Below are positions 37,188 to 46,137 of a stretch of DNA of 64,000 nucleotides, piece by piece. Below the pieces are notes generated by a model. The model was given only the letters and a program-made list of their open reading frames with translations. It made no database searches and had not been told where the DNA came from. This DNA is from RI-153 sp963721725 (GTDB lineage Bacteria > Chloroflexota > Anaerolineae > Caldilineales > Caldilineaceae), in NCBI GenBank assembly GCA_963721725.1, contig CAVRLX010000003.1, forward strand, positions 496,001 to 560,000, given 5' to 3'. Position 1 is the stretch's first letter. Each line of letters begins with the position of its first letter. The translations under genes were made by a program, and so were the position numbers.

Positions 37188-39041
37188 GTGGAGCATAATC
37201 AGTTGATTATTCTCGCCGGATTGGTTGTCTTGGGAATTTTTTGTCAGTGGTTGGCGTGGCGACTAAAAACACCAGCGATTTTGCCCCTGTTGGCATCCGG
37301 GTTTTTGGTAGGCCCAGTTTTCAATCTGGTAGAGCCACGCGAGCTAATGGGCGATCTCTTTTTCCCCGTTATTTCGCTGCTGGTGGCGGTGATCTTGTTT
37401 GAGGGCGCGCTGACGCTCAACATTCGCGAGGCACAAGCTGTAGTGGGGACGGTGCGCAATCTAATCACCATCGGCGCGCTGATCACGTGGGTGGGCGGCG
37501 CGCTGGCAGCGCGCTATCTCATTGGGTTGGATTGGTTACTCGCCATTCTCTTTGGCTCGTTGGTCGTGGTGACCGGGCCAACCGTAATTGCGCCGCTGTT
37601 GCGTAACGTGCGGCCCGATCATCAGATCTCCTCGATTCTGATGTGGGAAGGCATTTTAATCGATCCATTGGGCGCGCTGCTGGTTGTGCTCGTCTTTGAT
37701 TTTATTGTGGCTGAAGGCGCGGCCCACACGTCCGATCCGCTGCTGGGCTTTCTCACCATCGTCGGGATCGGCAGCGGGCTTGGGCTGTTGGGCGGCTGGG
37801 TTGTGGAACAGATGTTGCGGCGCTATCTTGTGCCCGACTATTTGCGCGATATCGTCGTATTGGCAATGGTGGCAGGCGTGTTTGCGATCTCGGACACGCT
37901 CCAATCAGAATCAGGGCTGCTGGCCGTGACGGTGATGGGCATGTTTCTGGCAAATCGCAATCTACAACAGTTGCGCGCGATTTGGCATTTCAAAGAGAAA
38001 CTAAGCATTCTCTTTATTTCTGGTCTTTTTATTATTTTGGCCGCTAATATTGAACTAGAGACATTGGCGTTGTTGGATTGGCGCAGCCTGCTTGTGTTGG
38101 CAATTTTGATCTTTCTGGTGCGGCCCATCTCTGTCATGATCAGTTCGATTGGCAGCCCGCTCTCGCGCAACGAGCGTATCTTCCTTTCGTGGATTGCGCC
38201 GCGCGGGATTGTGGCGGCTGCCGTCACCACGCTGTTCACCTTTAGCCTGCTGGAACGGGGCTATGAAGAGGCCAGGATTCTGGAACCGCTGGTCTTTTTG
38301 GTGATTGTGGGAACGGTGGTGCTGCAAGGGTTGACAGCCAAACCGTTTGCGCGGTTTCTGGGCGTAGCCGAAGCCGATCCCCAAGGCTTCTTGATTATGG
38401 GCGCGCATCCCTTTGCCCGATTGGTGGCGAGGGCCATCCAAAACGAAGGGTTGGTGGCGCGTCTAATCGACACTAACTTTGACAATGTGCGTGCCGGACG
38501 CATGGAAGGGCTAGACATCTACTACGGCAACATCCTCTCGGAATATACCGAGGACCATCTTGACATTTCGGGGATCGGGCGGCTGCTGGCGCTGACCAGC
38601 AACGATGAAGCCAACGCCCTGGCCTGTCGCCACCATCAAGACGAATTCGGCTCGTCCGAAGTCTATCAATTGGTACCCCGCACGCTCTCCGAGCGCAACA
38701 AAAGCCGTTCCCCCAGCCGTTTTGCCCTGGGTCGGCTGCTCTTCCACGAGGACGCCACCTACTATCGGCTGCAAGAGTTGGTCCACGACGGTGCGGTGAT
38801 CAAACCCACGCCCTTGACCGAACAGTTCACCTATGCCCGCTATTTGGAGCAGTACGAGGGAAAGTACATCCCCATCATGGCAATCAAAGGCAAAAATGTA
38901 ATCGTTGCCACCGCCGACGAATCCTTTGCCCCACAGCCGGGCTGGACACTGCTCAGTCTGGTGGCCGAAACCGATATTGTCCCCGCCATTCGCGATGAAG
39001 AACAGCAGGCCATTGATGCACCGGCGCTGGTGGGTATCTAG
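37188..39041 (+). CDS. NhaP/CPA1-type sodium/proton antiporter with TrkA-N domain
   Basis: About 617 residues. Residues 1-400 hold roughly 12 membrane helices with the CPA1 patterns FEGALTLNI, VTGPTVIAPLLR and WEGILIDPLGAL, and SWIAPRGIVAAAV later. Residues of about 400-615 form a cytoplasmic TrkA-N-like nucleotide-binding region (GFLIMGAHPFARLVARAI, LTSNDEANALACRH), which probably gates transport. It exchanges Na or K for protons at the membrane. GTG at 37188 follows GGGAGG; the longer ATG frame from 37131 is not supported. Followed by a perfect 21-bp hairpin. Confidence 0.88.
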   Translation: MEHNQLIILAGLVVLGIFCQWLAWRLKTPAILPLLASGFLVGPVFNLVEPRELMGDLFFPVISLLVAVILFEGALTLNIREAQAVVGTVRNLITIGALITWVGGALAARYLIGLDWLLAILFGSLVVVTGPTVIAPLLRNVRPDHQISSILMWEGILIDPLGALLVVLVFDFIVAEGAAHTSDPLLGFLTIVGIGSGLGLLGGWVVEQMLRRYLVPDYLRDIVVLAMVAGVFAISDTLQSESGLLAVTVMGMFLANRNLQQLRAIWHFKEKLSILFISGLFIILAANIELETLALLDWRSLLVLAILIFLVRPISVMISSIGSPLSRNERIFLSWIAPRGIVAAAVTTLFTFSLLERGYEEARILEPLVFLVIVGTVVLQGLTAKPFARFLGVAEADPQGFLIMGAHPFARLVARAIQNEGLVARLIDTNFDNVRAGRMEGLDIYYGNILSEYTEDHLDISGIGRLLALTSNDEANALACRHHQDEFGSSEVYQLVPRTLSERNKSRSPSRFALGRLLFHEDATYYRLQELVHDGAVIKPTPLTEQFTYARYLEQYEGKYIPIMAIKGKNVIVATADESFAPQPGWTLLSLVAETDIVPAIRDEEQQAIDAPALVGI

Positions 39042-39060
39042 GCCAACGCCGACAGGATCG

Positions 39061-39111
39061 GCCAGGGTATGATGATGCGTGTCTCTGTATCACGCATCAT
39101 CATACCCTGGC
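39061..39111. terminator. Perfect 21-bp hairpin after the antiporter gene
   Basis: Arms GCCAGGGTATGATGATGCG (39061 on, continuing to 39081) and their exact complement at 39091-39111, with a 9-nt loop. No T run follows. It lies between two rightward genes. Confidence 0.7.
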
Positions 39112-39161
39112 ATTTCTCGCCCGACCTTACACTCACTTTTACAAATTACATGGAGGAAACG

Positions 39162-39989
39162 ATGACCGTAGAAATGCAGTATGAAAGCTTGCCCGACGGC
39201 AGCCATATTCCCGTGTTGGGATTGGGCACATGGCAGATGGGCGGCGGCAATCAGGCCGATTATTCACGCGATGACGAAATGGTGAGCATTATTGAGCAGG
39301 CTGTTGAGATGGGCTATACCCACATTGATACGGCTGAAGGCTATGGCAAAAATCATTGTGAAGAAGTGGTGGGGCGCGCCCTCAAACGTTTTGATCGGGA
39401 TGCGCTTTTTGTGACCACCAAAGTTTCCCCGGAACACCTTGATTATGACGGCGTCCACAAGGCCATCCGCGGCAGTTTGAAACGGCTTGGGACAGACTAT
39501 GTCGATCTCTATCTGATCCACTGGCCCAATGAAAAAATTCCGTTGGAAGAGACCTTCCGCGCCCTCAACGAAATCGTGGCCGATGGCCGTGTGCGCCGCG
39601 TGGGGGTGAGCAACTTCAGCGTGGAATTAATGCGCCGCTCGCTGGACCTGTGCGAAACGCCGATTGCTACCAACCAGGTGCGCTATAATTTGCTGGATCG
39701 CAGCCCGGTGCAAAATGGCGTTCTGGACTTTTGCCAGGACCACACCATCCCGCTGACCGCATATACACCCATCAAAGGCGGCGTGTTGGAAAACAGCGCC
39801 GTGCGTGAGATCGCCCAAGCCCACGGCGTTTCGCCATCACAGGTGGCGATTGCCTGGCTGATCCGACAGCCCGGTGTGATCACTATCCCCATGTCGCAAA
39901 ACCTGAAGCATCTACAAGACAACATCAATGCGCTCTCGCTCAACCTGAGCGCCGATGACATCACCCGGCTGAACGCTGTACAGGGATGA
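39162..39989 (+). CDS. Aldo/keto reductase (AKR5-like)
   Basis: 275 residues. Catalytic tetrad visible: Asp in HIDTAEGYGKN, Tyr in the same loop, Lys in FVTTKVSP and His in LYLIHWP; NADPH-binding GVSNFSVE and the C-terminal IPMSQNLKHLQDN complete the fold. This resembles 2,5-diketo-gluconate reductase-type AKRs, which reduce sugar ketones or aldehydes. GGAGGA lies 4 nt before the ATG at 39162; a start at 39150 is possible. It heads a rightward set of sugar-metabolism genes. Confidence 0.88.
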   Translation: MTVEMQYESLPDGSHIPVLGLGTWQMGGGNQADYSRDDEMVSIIEQAVEMGYTHIDTAEGYGKNHCEEVVGRALKRFDRDALFVTTKVSPEHLDYDGVHKAIRGSLKRLGTDYVDLYLIHWPNEKIPLEETFRALNEIVADGRVRRVGVSNFSVELMRRSLDLCETPIATNQVRYNLLDRSPVQNGVLDFCQDHTIPLTAYTPIKGGVLENSAVREIAQAHGVSPSQVAIAWLIRQPGVITIPMSQNLKHLQDNINALSLNLSADDITRLNAVQG

Positions 39990-40164
39990 TGGCAGCAAGG
40001 GGCAAATTACAAGGGGCAGGTTGCAAGTTGCCACCTACCCCTCTGCCATCTGACCCGCTTTAGCGGACTGATCTTGGCAGAACGAAAAGGGTAAGGTAAA
40101 CTACGTTTTGACCACACAATCCCCATTTCCCACAGAATCAACCCTTAGTTAGAAAGAAAGAGTC
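39990..40164. other. Intergenic region with imperfect repeat words
   Basis: GATGGCAG and CTGCCATC (about 39986-40053) face each other around AAGGGGCA words and their complements, an imperfect version of the inverted repeats seen elsewhere in the window. Confidence 0.45.
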
Positions 40165-41433
40165 ATGACGGAACAACTATTGGATAAGGTCAAAACAAGC
40201 TCCAGCCCCAGCGATCTGCGCATTACCGACCTGCGCATTGCCAGCCTGCGCGGGCTGCCCATGCGCACGGGTATTTTACGTATCGACACCAACCAGGGTC
40301 TGGTTGGCTATGGTGAGATTCGCGACGGGGCCAGCAAAACCTATGCGCTGATGCTCAAAAGCCGCCTGATTGGCGAGAATCCGTGTAATATTGACAAAGT
40401 CTTCCGCAAGATCAAACAGTTCGGCTACCATGCACGTCAGGCCGGCGGCGTCTGTGGCGTGGAAATGGCGCTGTTTGATTTGGCGGGCAAGGCCTATGGC
40501 GTGCCAGCCTATCAACTGCTGGGCGGCAAGTTCCGCGACAAAGTTCTCTGTTATTGCGACACACCTTCGACGCCCGATGCCACCGAAATGGGCAATCGCC
40601 TGAAAGAACGGCTGGAGATGGGCTTTCGCTTCCTCAAGATGGACGTAGGCATCCAGCTTGTGCGCGACATCCCCGGCGCGCTGATCGCCCCGCCGGACAT
40701 GCTGCAAACACGCGGCGTGATGCATTCGTTTACGGGCATTCAGTTGACCGACAAGGGCATTGACGCCCTCTGCCAATACGTGGCAACTGTGCGCGATATT
40801 ATCGGCTATGAAGTGCCACTGGCCGCCGATCACTTTGGGCACATTGGGCTGGAAAGCTGCATCCGCCTGGGCCGCGCTCTGGATAAATACACGCTGGCCT
40901 GGTACGAAGATATGATTCCGTGGCAGTTCGCCGACCAATACGCCCGCCTCTCGGCCTCGGTGGATACGCCCATCTGCACCGGCGAGGATATCTACCTCAA
41001 GGAAGGCTTCAAGGATCTCTTTGAGAAGCGCGCCATTGCCGTCTGCCACCCCGATCTTGCCAGCTCTGGCGGGTTGCTCGAAACCAAGAAGATTGGCGAC
41101 TATGCTCAGGACAACGGCATTGCCATGGCGATGCACTTTGCCGGTTCGCCGGTGAGCTGCCTAGCCAATGTGCATTGCGCTGCCGCCACTGAGAATTTCC
41201 TCGTGTTGGAAAATCATTCGGTGGATATGCCCGAATGGAACGAACTGATCACTGGCCTCTCCGATCCGCTGATCCAAGACGGCCACATTGTTGTGCCCGA
41301 CACCCCCGGCTTGGGCTTTGAGGATCTGAACCACGAGATGGTGCAGCGCTTCCTCGATCCCGACGATGCTGGCTACTTTGACCCCACCGAGGCGTGGGAT
41401 AAAGAGTGGTCGCACGACCGGCTGTGGAGCTAA
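40165..41433 (+). CDS. Mandelate racemase/muconate lactonizing family dehydratase (enolase superfamily)
   Basis: 422 residues. Metal ligands and acid/base residues can be seen: FLKMDVGI, LAADHFGH, WYEDMIPW, CTGEDIYL and MAMHFAGSPVS. The N-terminal capping domain starts LRITDLRIASLRG. This matches sugar-acid dehydratases of the enolase superfamily that convert aldonates to 2-keto-3-deoxy sugar acids. The exact sugar acid is not predictable. It is distinct from the galactonate dehydratase-like gene at 26635. Confidence 0.85.
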   Translation: MTEQLLDKVKTSSSPSDLRITDLRIASLRGLPMRTGILRIDTNQGLVGYGEIRDGASKTYALMLKSRLIGENPCNIDKVFRKIKQFGYHARQAGGVCGVEMALFDLAGKAYGVPAYQLLGGKFRDKVLCYCDTPSTPDATEMGNRLKERLEMGFRFLKMDVGIQLVRDIPGALIAPPDMLQTRGVMHSFTGIQLTDKGIDALCQYVATVRDIIGYEVPLAADHFGHIGLESCIRLGRALDKYTLAWYEDMIPWQFADQYARLSASVDTPICTGEDIYLKEGFKDLFEKRAIAVCHPDLASSGGLLETKKIGDYAQDNGIAMAMHFAGSPVSCLANVHCAAATENFLVLENHSVDMPEWNELITGLSDPLIQDGHIVVPDTPGLGFEDLNHEMVQRFLDPDDAGYFDPTEAWDKEWSHDRLWS

Positions 41434-41451
41434 CCAAAACCGCAATGAAGC

Positions 41452-41502
41452 GAAGATACGACAAGGCGATGATCTGGCAGATCATCGCTTTGTCGTATCT
41501 TC
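41452..41502. terminator. 25-bp near-perfect hairpin
   Basis: Arms 41452-41476 and 41478-41502 pair over 25 positions with a single G-T pair and a one-base centre; the key words are GAAGATACGACAA and its complement. It lies between two rightward genes and is followed by CCTTTTTC. Such a long uninterrupted stem is unusual for a simple terminator. Confidence 0.7.
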
Positions 41503-41532
41503 GTCCTTTTTCTCATCCCAAAAGAGGCAACC

Positions 41533-42468
41533 ATGACAACCCTTCAATTTGGCTGGCGTGTGCCCGCTTTCCCCGTAGATGGGAGCAGCAGCACAGAATT
41601 CACACAGCAGATCCACGACAATCTACGCCAGATCAGCGGCAAGTATCATTCGGCTTGGGTGGCCGATCACTTCATCCCGTGGGCGCAGTTTCAGGCCGAC
41701 GACACGCCCACGCTGGAATGTCTGACCGCCATCAACTATCTGGCCGGTGCACATCCCGATCTGTACTTTGGCAGCATTGTACTCTGCCAGTCGTATCGCA
41801 ACCCGGCACTGCTGGCGAAGATGACGGCTTCGCTGCAATGGCTTAGCGGCGGGCGCTTTATCTTTGGCATCGGCGCAGGCTGGAAGCAGGACGAGTACGA
41901 AGCCTATGGCTATCCATTCCCGCAGCCCGGCGTGCGTCTGGCCCAGTTGGAAGAGACGGTGCAGATCGTCAAACGCATGTGGACGGAAACCCCCGCCACT
42001 TTCGAGGGCAAGCACTATCAAATTAAAGATGCCTGGAACGAACCCAAGCCAAACCCGCGCCCGCCCATTATGATCGGTGGCGGCGGCGAAAAGGTGACGC
42101 TGCGCATTGTGGCCCAACATGCCGATTGGTGGAACTTCCCCGGCGGCACGCTGGAAAATTACAGCCACAAGCTCGACGTGTTGCGCCAGCACTGTGACGA
42201 TGTGGGCCGCGATTACGACGAGATCCGCAAAACCTGGGCCTGTGAACGCGTGGCCGTGGGCGCAACCGAAGCCGAGGCCAAACGCATGGCTGAGTCGTCA
42301 CCCTTTGGCGGCAACGATTTGCTTGTGGGCACGGCCGAACAAGTGGCCGACAATCTGCGTCTCTTTACCGACCTCGGTGTCTCCTATTTCATGTTTCGCT
42401 TCTGCGATTTCCCTCACGCCGAGGGCGCCCTGCGTTTTGCCGAAGAGGTGATGCCGTTGCTGCAATAG
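41533..42468 (+). CDS. LLM-class (luciferase-like) flavin-dependent oxidoreductase
   Basis: 311 residues, a bacterial-luciferase TIM barrel. Family features: SAWVADHFIPW, TLECLTAINYLAGAHPDLYFGSIV in part, LSGGRFIFGIGAGWKQDEYEAYG and PPIMIGGGGEKVTLRI. These enzymes use FMN or coenzyme F420; some Chloroflexota make F420, so either is possible. Substrate unknown. The gene stands between sugar-acid enzymes and an aldo/keto reductase. Confidence 0.85.
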   Translation: MTTLQFGWRVPAFPVDGSSSTEFTQQIHDNLRQISGKYHSAWVADHFIPWAQFQADDTPTLECLTAINYLAGAHPDLYFGSIVLCQSYRNPALLAKMTASLQWLSGGRFIFGIGAGWKQDEYEAYGYPFPQPGVRLAQLEETVQIVKRMWTETPATFEGKHYQIKDAWNEPKPNPRPPIMIGGGGEKVTLRIVAQHADWWNFPGGTLENYSHKLDVLRQHCDDVGRDYDEIRKTWACERVAVGATEAEAKRMAESSPFGGNDLLVGTAEQVADNLRLFTDLGVSYFMFRFCDFPHAEGALRFAEEVMPLLQ

Positions 42469-42472
42469 CAGA

Positions 42473-42549
42473 GGACGGAAGACGATAGACGAAGGTCTGG
42501 TACGCGCGACGGATTAAGGCAATTGAACTTCGTCTTTCGTCCTTCGTCC
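42473..42549. repeat. Imperfect 22-bp inverted repeat with GGACGAA words
   Basis: Arms 42473-42494 and 42528-42549 match at 19 of 22 positions. The words GGACGAA/TTCGTCC are the same as in the perfect hairpin at 27796-27846, making these two members of one sequence group. Confidence 0.65.
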
Positions 42550-42591
42550 AATCAAAAATTTCTATCAATCCACGCTACGGAGGAAGACCCC

Positions 42592-43557
42592 ATGAACTAC
42601 ACCCACCTGGGCCGCACTGGCCTCACCGTCAGCCGTCTCTGCCTGGGGACCATGAACTTTGGCCCGCGCACGAGCGAAGAGGATAGCCACGCCATTATGG
42701 ATCGGGCGCTGGATCTGGGCATCAACTTTTTCGACACAGCCAACCGCTATGGGCGCGATGTGCGCCTGGGCTACACCGAGGAGATTATCGGCAACTGGCT
42801 GGCCGGGGATCACCACCGCCGTGATCGGATTGTGTTGGCGACAAAGGTCTATGGACCGATGGGCGAAGGGACCAACGACCGCGGACTGTCCGCCTATCAC
42901 ATCCGCAAGGCGTGTGAGGATAGCCTGCGCCGTTTGCAGACCGATCATATTGACCTTTACCAAATGCACCACGTGGATCGAACAACCCCTTGGGAAGAGA
43001 TCTGGCAGGCCATGGAAATGCTGGTCCAACAGGGCAAGGTGCTCTATGTGGGCAGCAGTAACTTTGCCGGGCTGCACATTGCCCAGGCCCAACATGCCGC
43101 CGAAAAGCGCCACTTCCTGGGGCTGGTCTCCGAGCAGAGCCGCTACAATCTTGCTACGCGCATGGTGGAATTAGAGCTGATTCCCGCCTGCCGTGCCTAT
43201 GGCCTGGGGTTGATCCCGTACAGCCCGTTGGGCGGTGGCCTGCTTGTGGGCAATCAACATGCCACTGGCGACCGCGCCAAAAAGCGGCTAGAGGGCGCGC
43301 CGCAAGAGGTGCGCTCGCAATTGGAGCGCTACGAAGATCTGTGCGACGAACTGGGCGAAAAACCCGCCGATGTGGCCCTGGCCTGGCTGCTCAAGAACCC
43401 TGTGGTCACGGCGCCCATTATCGGCCCGCGTACCATGGATCAATTGGAAGAATCCCTGCGCGCCCTGGACATCGCGCTCGATGATGAGACGATGCAGCGC
43501 CTCGATGAGATCTGGCCCGGTCCCGGCGGCGAAGCGCCCGAGGCGTATGCGTGGTAG
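42592..43557 (+). CDS. Aldo/keto reductase (YghZ/Kv-beta-like)
   Basis: About 321 residues. Starts MNYTHLGRTGLTVSRLCLGT after GGAGGAAG. The tetrad residues lie in NFFDTANRYG, VLATKVYGP and LYQMHHVD; YVGSSNFAG and YSPLGGGLL follow. This subgroup (AKR11/AKR13-like) reduces small aldehydes such as methylglyoxal, or sugar derivatives. It ends 11 bp before an IS982 element. The longer frame from 42523 begins in an intergenic repeat and is rejected. Confidence 0.87.
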   Translation: MNYTHLGRTGLTVSRLCLGTMNFGPRTSEEDSHAIMDRALDLGINFFDTANRYGRDVRLGYTEEIIGNWLAGDHHRRDRIVLATKVYGPMGEGTNDRGLSAYHIRKACEDSLRRLQTDHIDLYQMHHVDRTTPWEEIWQAMEMLVQQGKVLYVGSSNFAGLHIAQAQHAAEKRHFLGLVSEQSRYNLATRMVELELIPACRAYGLGLIPYSPLGGGLLVGNQHATGDRAKKRLEGAPQEVRSQLERYEDLCDELGEKPADVALAWLLKNPVVTAPIIGPRTMDQLEESLRALDIALDDETMQRLDEIWPGPGGEAPEAYAW

Positions 43558-43568
43558 AAACATAATGA

Positions 43569-44488
43569 ACCGTGATTGCTAGTTTGTGGCACGGGGGATT
43601 TCATTGCAAAATCGGGTCATCAACGACTCGACAGCAAGGAGAAAGCCGAAATGGACGCCACGTTTGTTATCACTGTGTTCTGCATTTTGTATGACTTGAG
43701 TGACGAATTTCTAGGTGAGCCAAAATACAAACCCAAGATGGTACCAGCCGAAATCATGCTGGTGGCGGTGGTAGCGGCCCGTTACTTCAACAACAACCTG
43801 GAGCGAGCGTTACTGATTATGGCAGAGACGGGGTACATCCCGGCGGAACGACGCTTGAGTGTCTCTCGCTTCAACCGACAGTTACACCAGCACGCTGACT
43901 TTCTCGAATTCTGCCTGGAATGCCTGATGGACCTGAGTGTGCAGGGAGAAGCCTTCATCATCGATAGCATGCCGATACCCGTATGCAAGCGTAAACGCGC
44001 ACGCCGCTGCAAAAAAGTAAGGGGGCGGGCCTTCTGCGGTTACTGTAAAGCCAAAGATGAGAAGGTTTTCGGGTGGCGGTTGCATCTGATTTGTACATCC
44101 GATGGTCTCCCCGTTGCCTTTCAACTCTTGCCTAGCTCCTTTCATGACCTGACACCCATTTACGAACTCACCGTCAACCTGCCTGATGGCTCTGCCCTCT
44201 TCGCTGACAAAGCGTACAACGATACCCTGGGCGCTGAACCTATCCTCGCCCAGGATGGTCTCCGTCTCATCCCCATTCGCAAGCAAAACATGAAGTCCCA
44301 GCACGACTGGGCTGATGAGTACGACCTTCGTCTCTATCGCAAAGCCATCGAAACTGTCAACAGCCAGCTAGAGAGTATGGGCATCAACCATTTACGCGCT
44401 CGCACCAATCCTGGTTTTGACATCAAAGTCTTTGCCTCTCTCCTTGCTCTCTGGCATACACAGTTGTTTCCAAACTAGCAATCACGGT
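43569..44488 (+). mobile_element. IS982-family insertion sequence, complete
   Basis: 920 bp bounded by perfect 18-bp terminal inverted repeats ACCGTGATTGCTAGTTTG (43569-43586) and 44471-44488. A 5-bp direct repeat AATGA flanks it (43564-43568 and 44489-44493). It contains one intact transposase frame, so it looks recently inserted and possibly active. The right flank continues with GAGTAA words that pair with TTACTC words at about 44567-44597, so the element landed in or beside an intergenic inverted repeat. Confidence 0.93.
43651..44478 (+). CDS. IS982-family transposase (DDE)
   Basis: About 275 residues from ATG 43651, which follows AAGGAGAAAG; the frame extends upstream into the left inverted repeat but without support. 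The DDE residues are in FIIDSMPIPVCKRKRARR, LFADKAYND and ETVNSQLES. The stop codon falls within the right inverted repeat. It catalyses cut-and-paste-like movement of the element. Confidence 0.92.
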   Translation: MDATFVITVFCILYDLSDEFLGEPKYKPKMVPAEIMLVAVVAARYFNNNLERALLIMAETGYIPAERRLSVSRFNRQLHQHADFLEFCLECLMDLSVQGEAFIIDSMPIPVCKRKRARRCKKVRGRAFCGYCKAKDEKVFGWRLHLICTSDGLPVAFQLLPSSFHDLTPIYELTVNLPDGSALFADKAYNDTLGAEPILAQDGLRLIPIRKQNMKSQHDWADEYDLRLYRKAIETVNSQLESMGINHLRARTNPGFDIKVFASLLALWHTQLFPN

Positions 44489-44598
44489 AATGAGTAAGGA
44501 GTAACGAGTAAGGTTTTGTTGACCACAAAACTTTGCCATTTGAACTACATTTCGTCTACGTAACCTGCTCATTACTCATTACTTATTACTCATTATTT
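44489..44598. repeat. Intergenic GAGTAA/TTACTC inverted repeat right of the IS
   Basis: GAGTAA-type words at 44492-44513 (GAGTAAGGAGTAACGAGTAA) face TTACTC-type words at 44572-44597. The IS982 element sits at the outer edge of the left arm. Similar words occur at 51258-51340. Confidence 0.6.
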
Positions 44599-44626
44599 AA
44601 GCCCAATACACGAAAGAGAAAACCCC

Positions 44627-45781
44627 ATGCCCCACTCCTCTCCCTTGCGCGTCGCCCTCATTGGCACGGCGGCGCGCTCTGATTATATGTATGGCCCGAT
44701 TGTGCAGGCGCTGCCAGAGCAGGTTGCGTTGGTCTCAGTATGGGGACGCAGCGCAGACTCGGCGCGCACCTTGGGCGAAAGCCTAGGCGTGCCCTGGTTC
44801 ACAGATCTGGATAAACTGGTGCGCGAAACTTCGCCACAGATCGGCATTGTCTCTGTGGCTTATGCCGCCAATGGCGAAGTGGGGCTGATGGCCGTGGAAG
44901 CCGGGCTGCACGTGCTGCTGGAGACGCCAATTGCCCACAAACTGAGCGAAGCCGACGCCATTATCGCCGCCGCCGAACAGCGCAGGCTGAAGATCGAAGT
45001 CGCCGAGCAGTTTCACCGCCGCCCGCTGGAGCAGATCAAACTTAGACTGATCGAGGCCGGGCTGTTTGGGCAGGTCTATTCGTCGTTCAACGACTTTGCC
45101 GGGCATGGCTATCACGGCGTCAGCGTCATGCGTAGCTATCTGGGTTTCGACGCCCAGCCCACTCAGGTGACCGGGGCGGTGCGCAAATACGATCTGGCTC
45201 CCCACTGGTCACGCCTGCAAGATCAAGTCATGCCCCGCCCGGAAACCCAGGAACACGGCATTATCGAATATGGTGATGGGCGGCTGGGCATCTTTCATTG
45301 GACCAATGTAGGCTATGATTCGCCCCTGCGCTGGTGGCGCAGTAGCCGCTTTTTGGCCGAGAAGGGCATGGGCATCACCGTGGGCGTGGGGCTGGATGTG
45401 GAAGAGCGTCTTTCACTGCTCTCGCCCGACGGCGAAGCGCCGCTCTTTGTGACCGTGGAGCGGCGCTGGGATCGTGTAGATGGCGGCGCGCTGATAGAGA
45501 TGGTGGCGCATACGGCTGATCCCGATCAGCCTACCGTGCGTTGGCAGAACCCTTTTCGCCCGCAAAAGAAGGGGCACGGCGTGCAATGGCACGACGACGA
45601 GATCGGCGTGGCGGGCTGTCTGCTCAGTTTGGTGGAAGCAGTACGCGATGGCACAGATCCCAGCTATGGCCCAAAGCAGGCCCGGCTGGATCAGGAGATC
45701 ATTGTGGCGATTCGCGAATCGTCCAAAGCAGGCGGAATCCCCATTTCACTACCCATGAACCCCGCTGAGCAGACCGTTTAA
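44627..45781 (+). CDS. Gfo/Idh/MocA-family oxidoreductase, EKP motif altered
   Basis: 384 residues. Rossmann start LRVALIGTAARSDYMYGP followed by the two-domain Gfo/Idh fold; EVAEQFHRRPLEQIKL and the beta-sheet domain are normal. The usual EKP motif, whose Lys takes part in catalysis, reads ETP in LLETPIAHKLSEADA, so activity may differ or be lost. Such proteins oxidise or epimerise sugars and sugar acids with NAD(P). It stands just behind the IS982 element and belongs by content to the sugar-acid gene set. Confidence 0.83.
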   Translation: MPHSSPLRVALIGTAARSDYMYGPIVQALPEQVALVSVWGRSADSARTLGESLGVPWFTDLDKLVRETSPQIGIVSVAYAANGEVGLMAVEAGLHVLLETPIAHKLSEADAIIAAAEQRRLKIEVAEQFHRRPLEQIKLRLIEAGLFGQVYSSFNDFAGHGYHGVSVMRSYLGFDAQPTQVTGAVRKYDLAPHWSRLQDQVMPRPETQEHGIIEYGDGRLGIFHWTNVGYDSPLRWWRSSRFLAEKGMGITVGVGLDVEERLSLLSPDGEAPLFVTVERRWDRVDGGALIEMVAHTADPDQPTVRWQNPFRPQKKGHGVQWHDDEIGVAGCLLSLVEAVRDGTDPSYGPKQARLDQEIIVAIRESSKAGGIPISLPMNPAEQTV

Positions 45782-45815
45782 ATCCATATTTCGGCGATCC
45801 TTGCAGGATCACCTT

Positions 45816-45871
45816 CTAATGCAGAGAGTCTAATGCAGAGAGTCTAATGCAGAGAGTCTAATGCAGAGAGT
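45816..45871. repeat. Four tandem 14-bp direct repeats
   Basis: Unit CTAATGCAGAGAGT occurs four times without change, followed by a partial CTAAGCAG. It lies 35 bp behind the Gfo/Idh gene and just ahead of a hairpin. There are no spacers, so it is not a CRISPR. Possible slipped-strand repeat or regulatory iteron. Confidence 0.9.
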
Positions 45872-45878
45872 CTAAGCA

Positions 45879-45916
45879 GGGTCGAACGCAGAGTATTTTA
45901 TCTCTGTGTTCGACCC
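45879..45916. terminator. 15-bp hairpin after the tandem repeats
   Basis: GGGTCGAACGCAGAG (45879-45893) pairs with 45902-45916 with a single mismatch, around an AT-rich loop. The region from 45917 to the next gene at 46138 shows nothing else recognised. Confidence 0.7.
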
Positions 45917-46137
45917 ACTCGACGCCCATATTCCCCAACTCTTTCCCCAACGTTCCTGCTTTTCTTGATGAAACAGAGTGCTCCGTCTACAATAGACAAT
46001 GGTGAAATGGGTTCCTGTCACACGGCACCCCTCCTTCACGGCGGAACTCATCGATCTTAACAACGTTGCACTCCCGTTCCGACCACGGCGATCCATGTTT
46101 ACTACTCGCTGCGCGCATCTATTCCCGGAGCCGGAAA

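Noticed and set aside
45816..45871. Possible short CRISPR array
   Set aside because: The 14-bp units are contiguous without spacers, and no cas gene is present.
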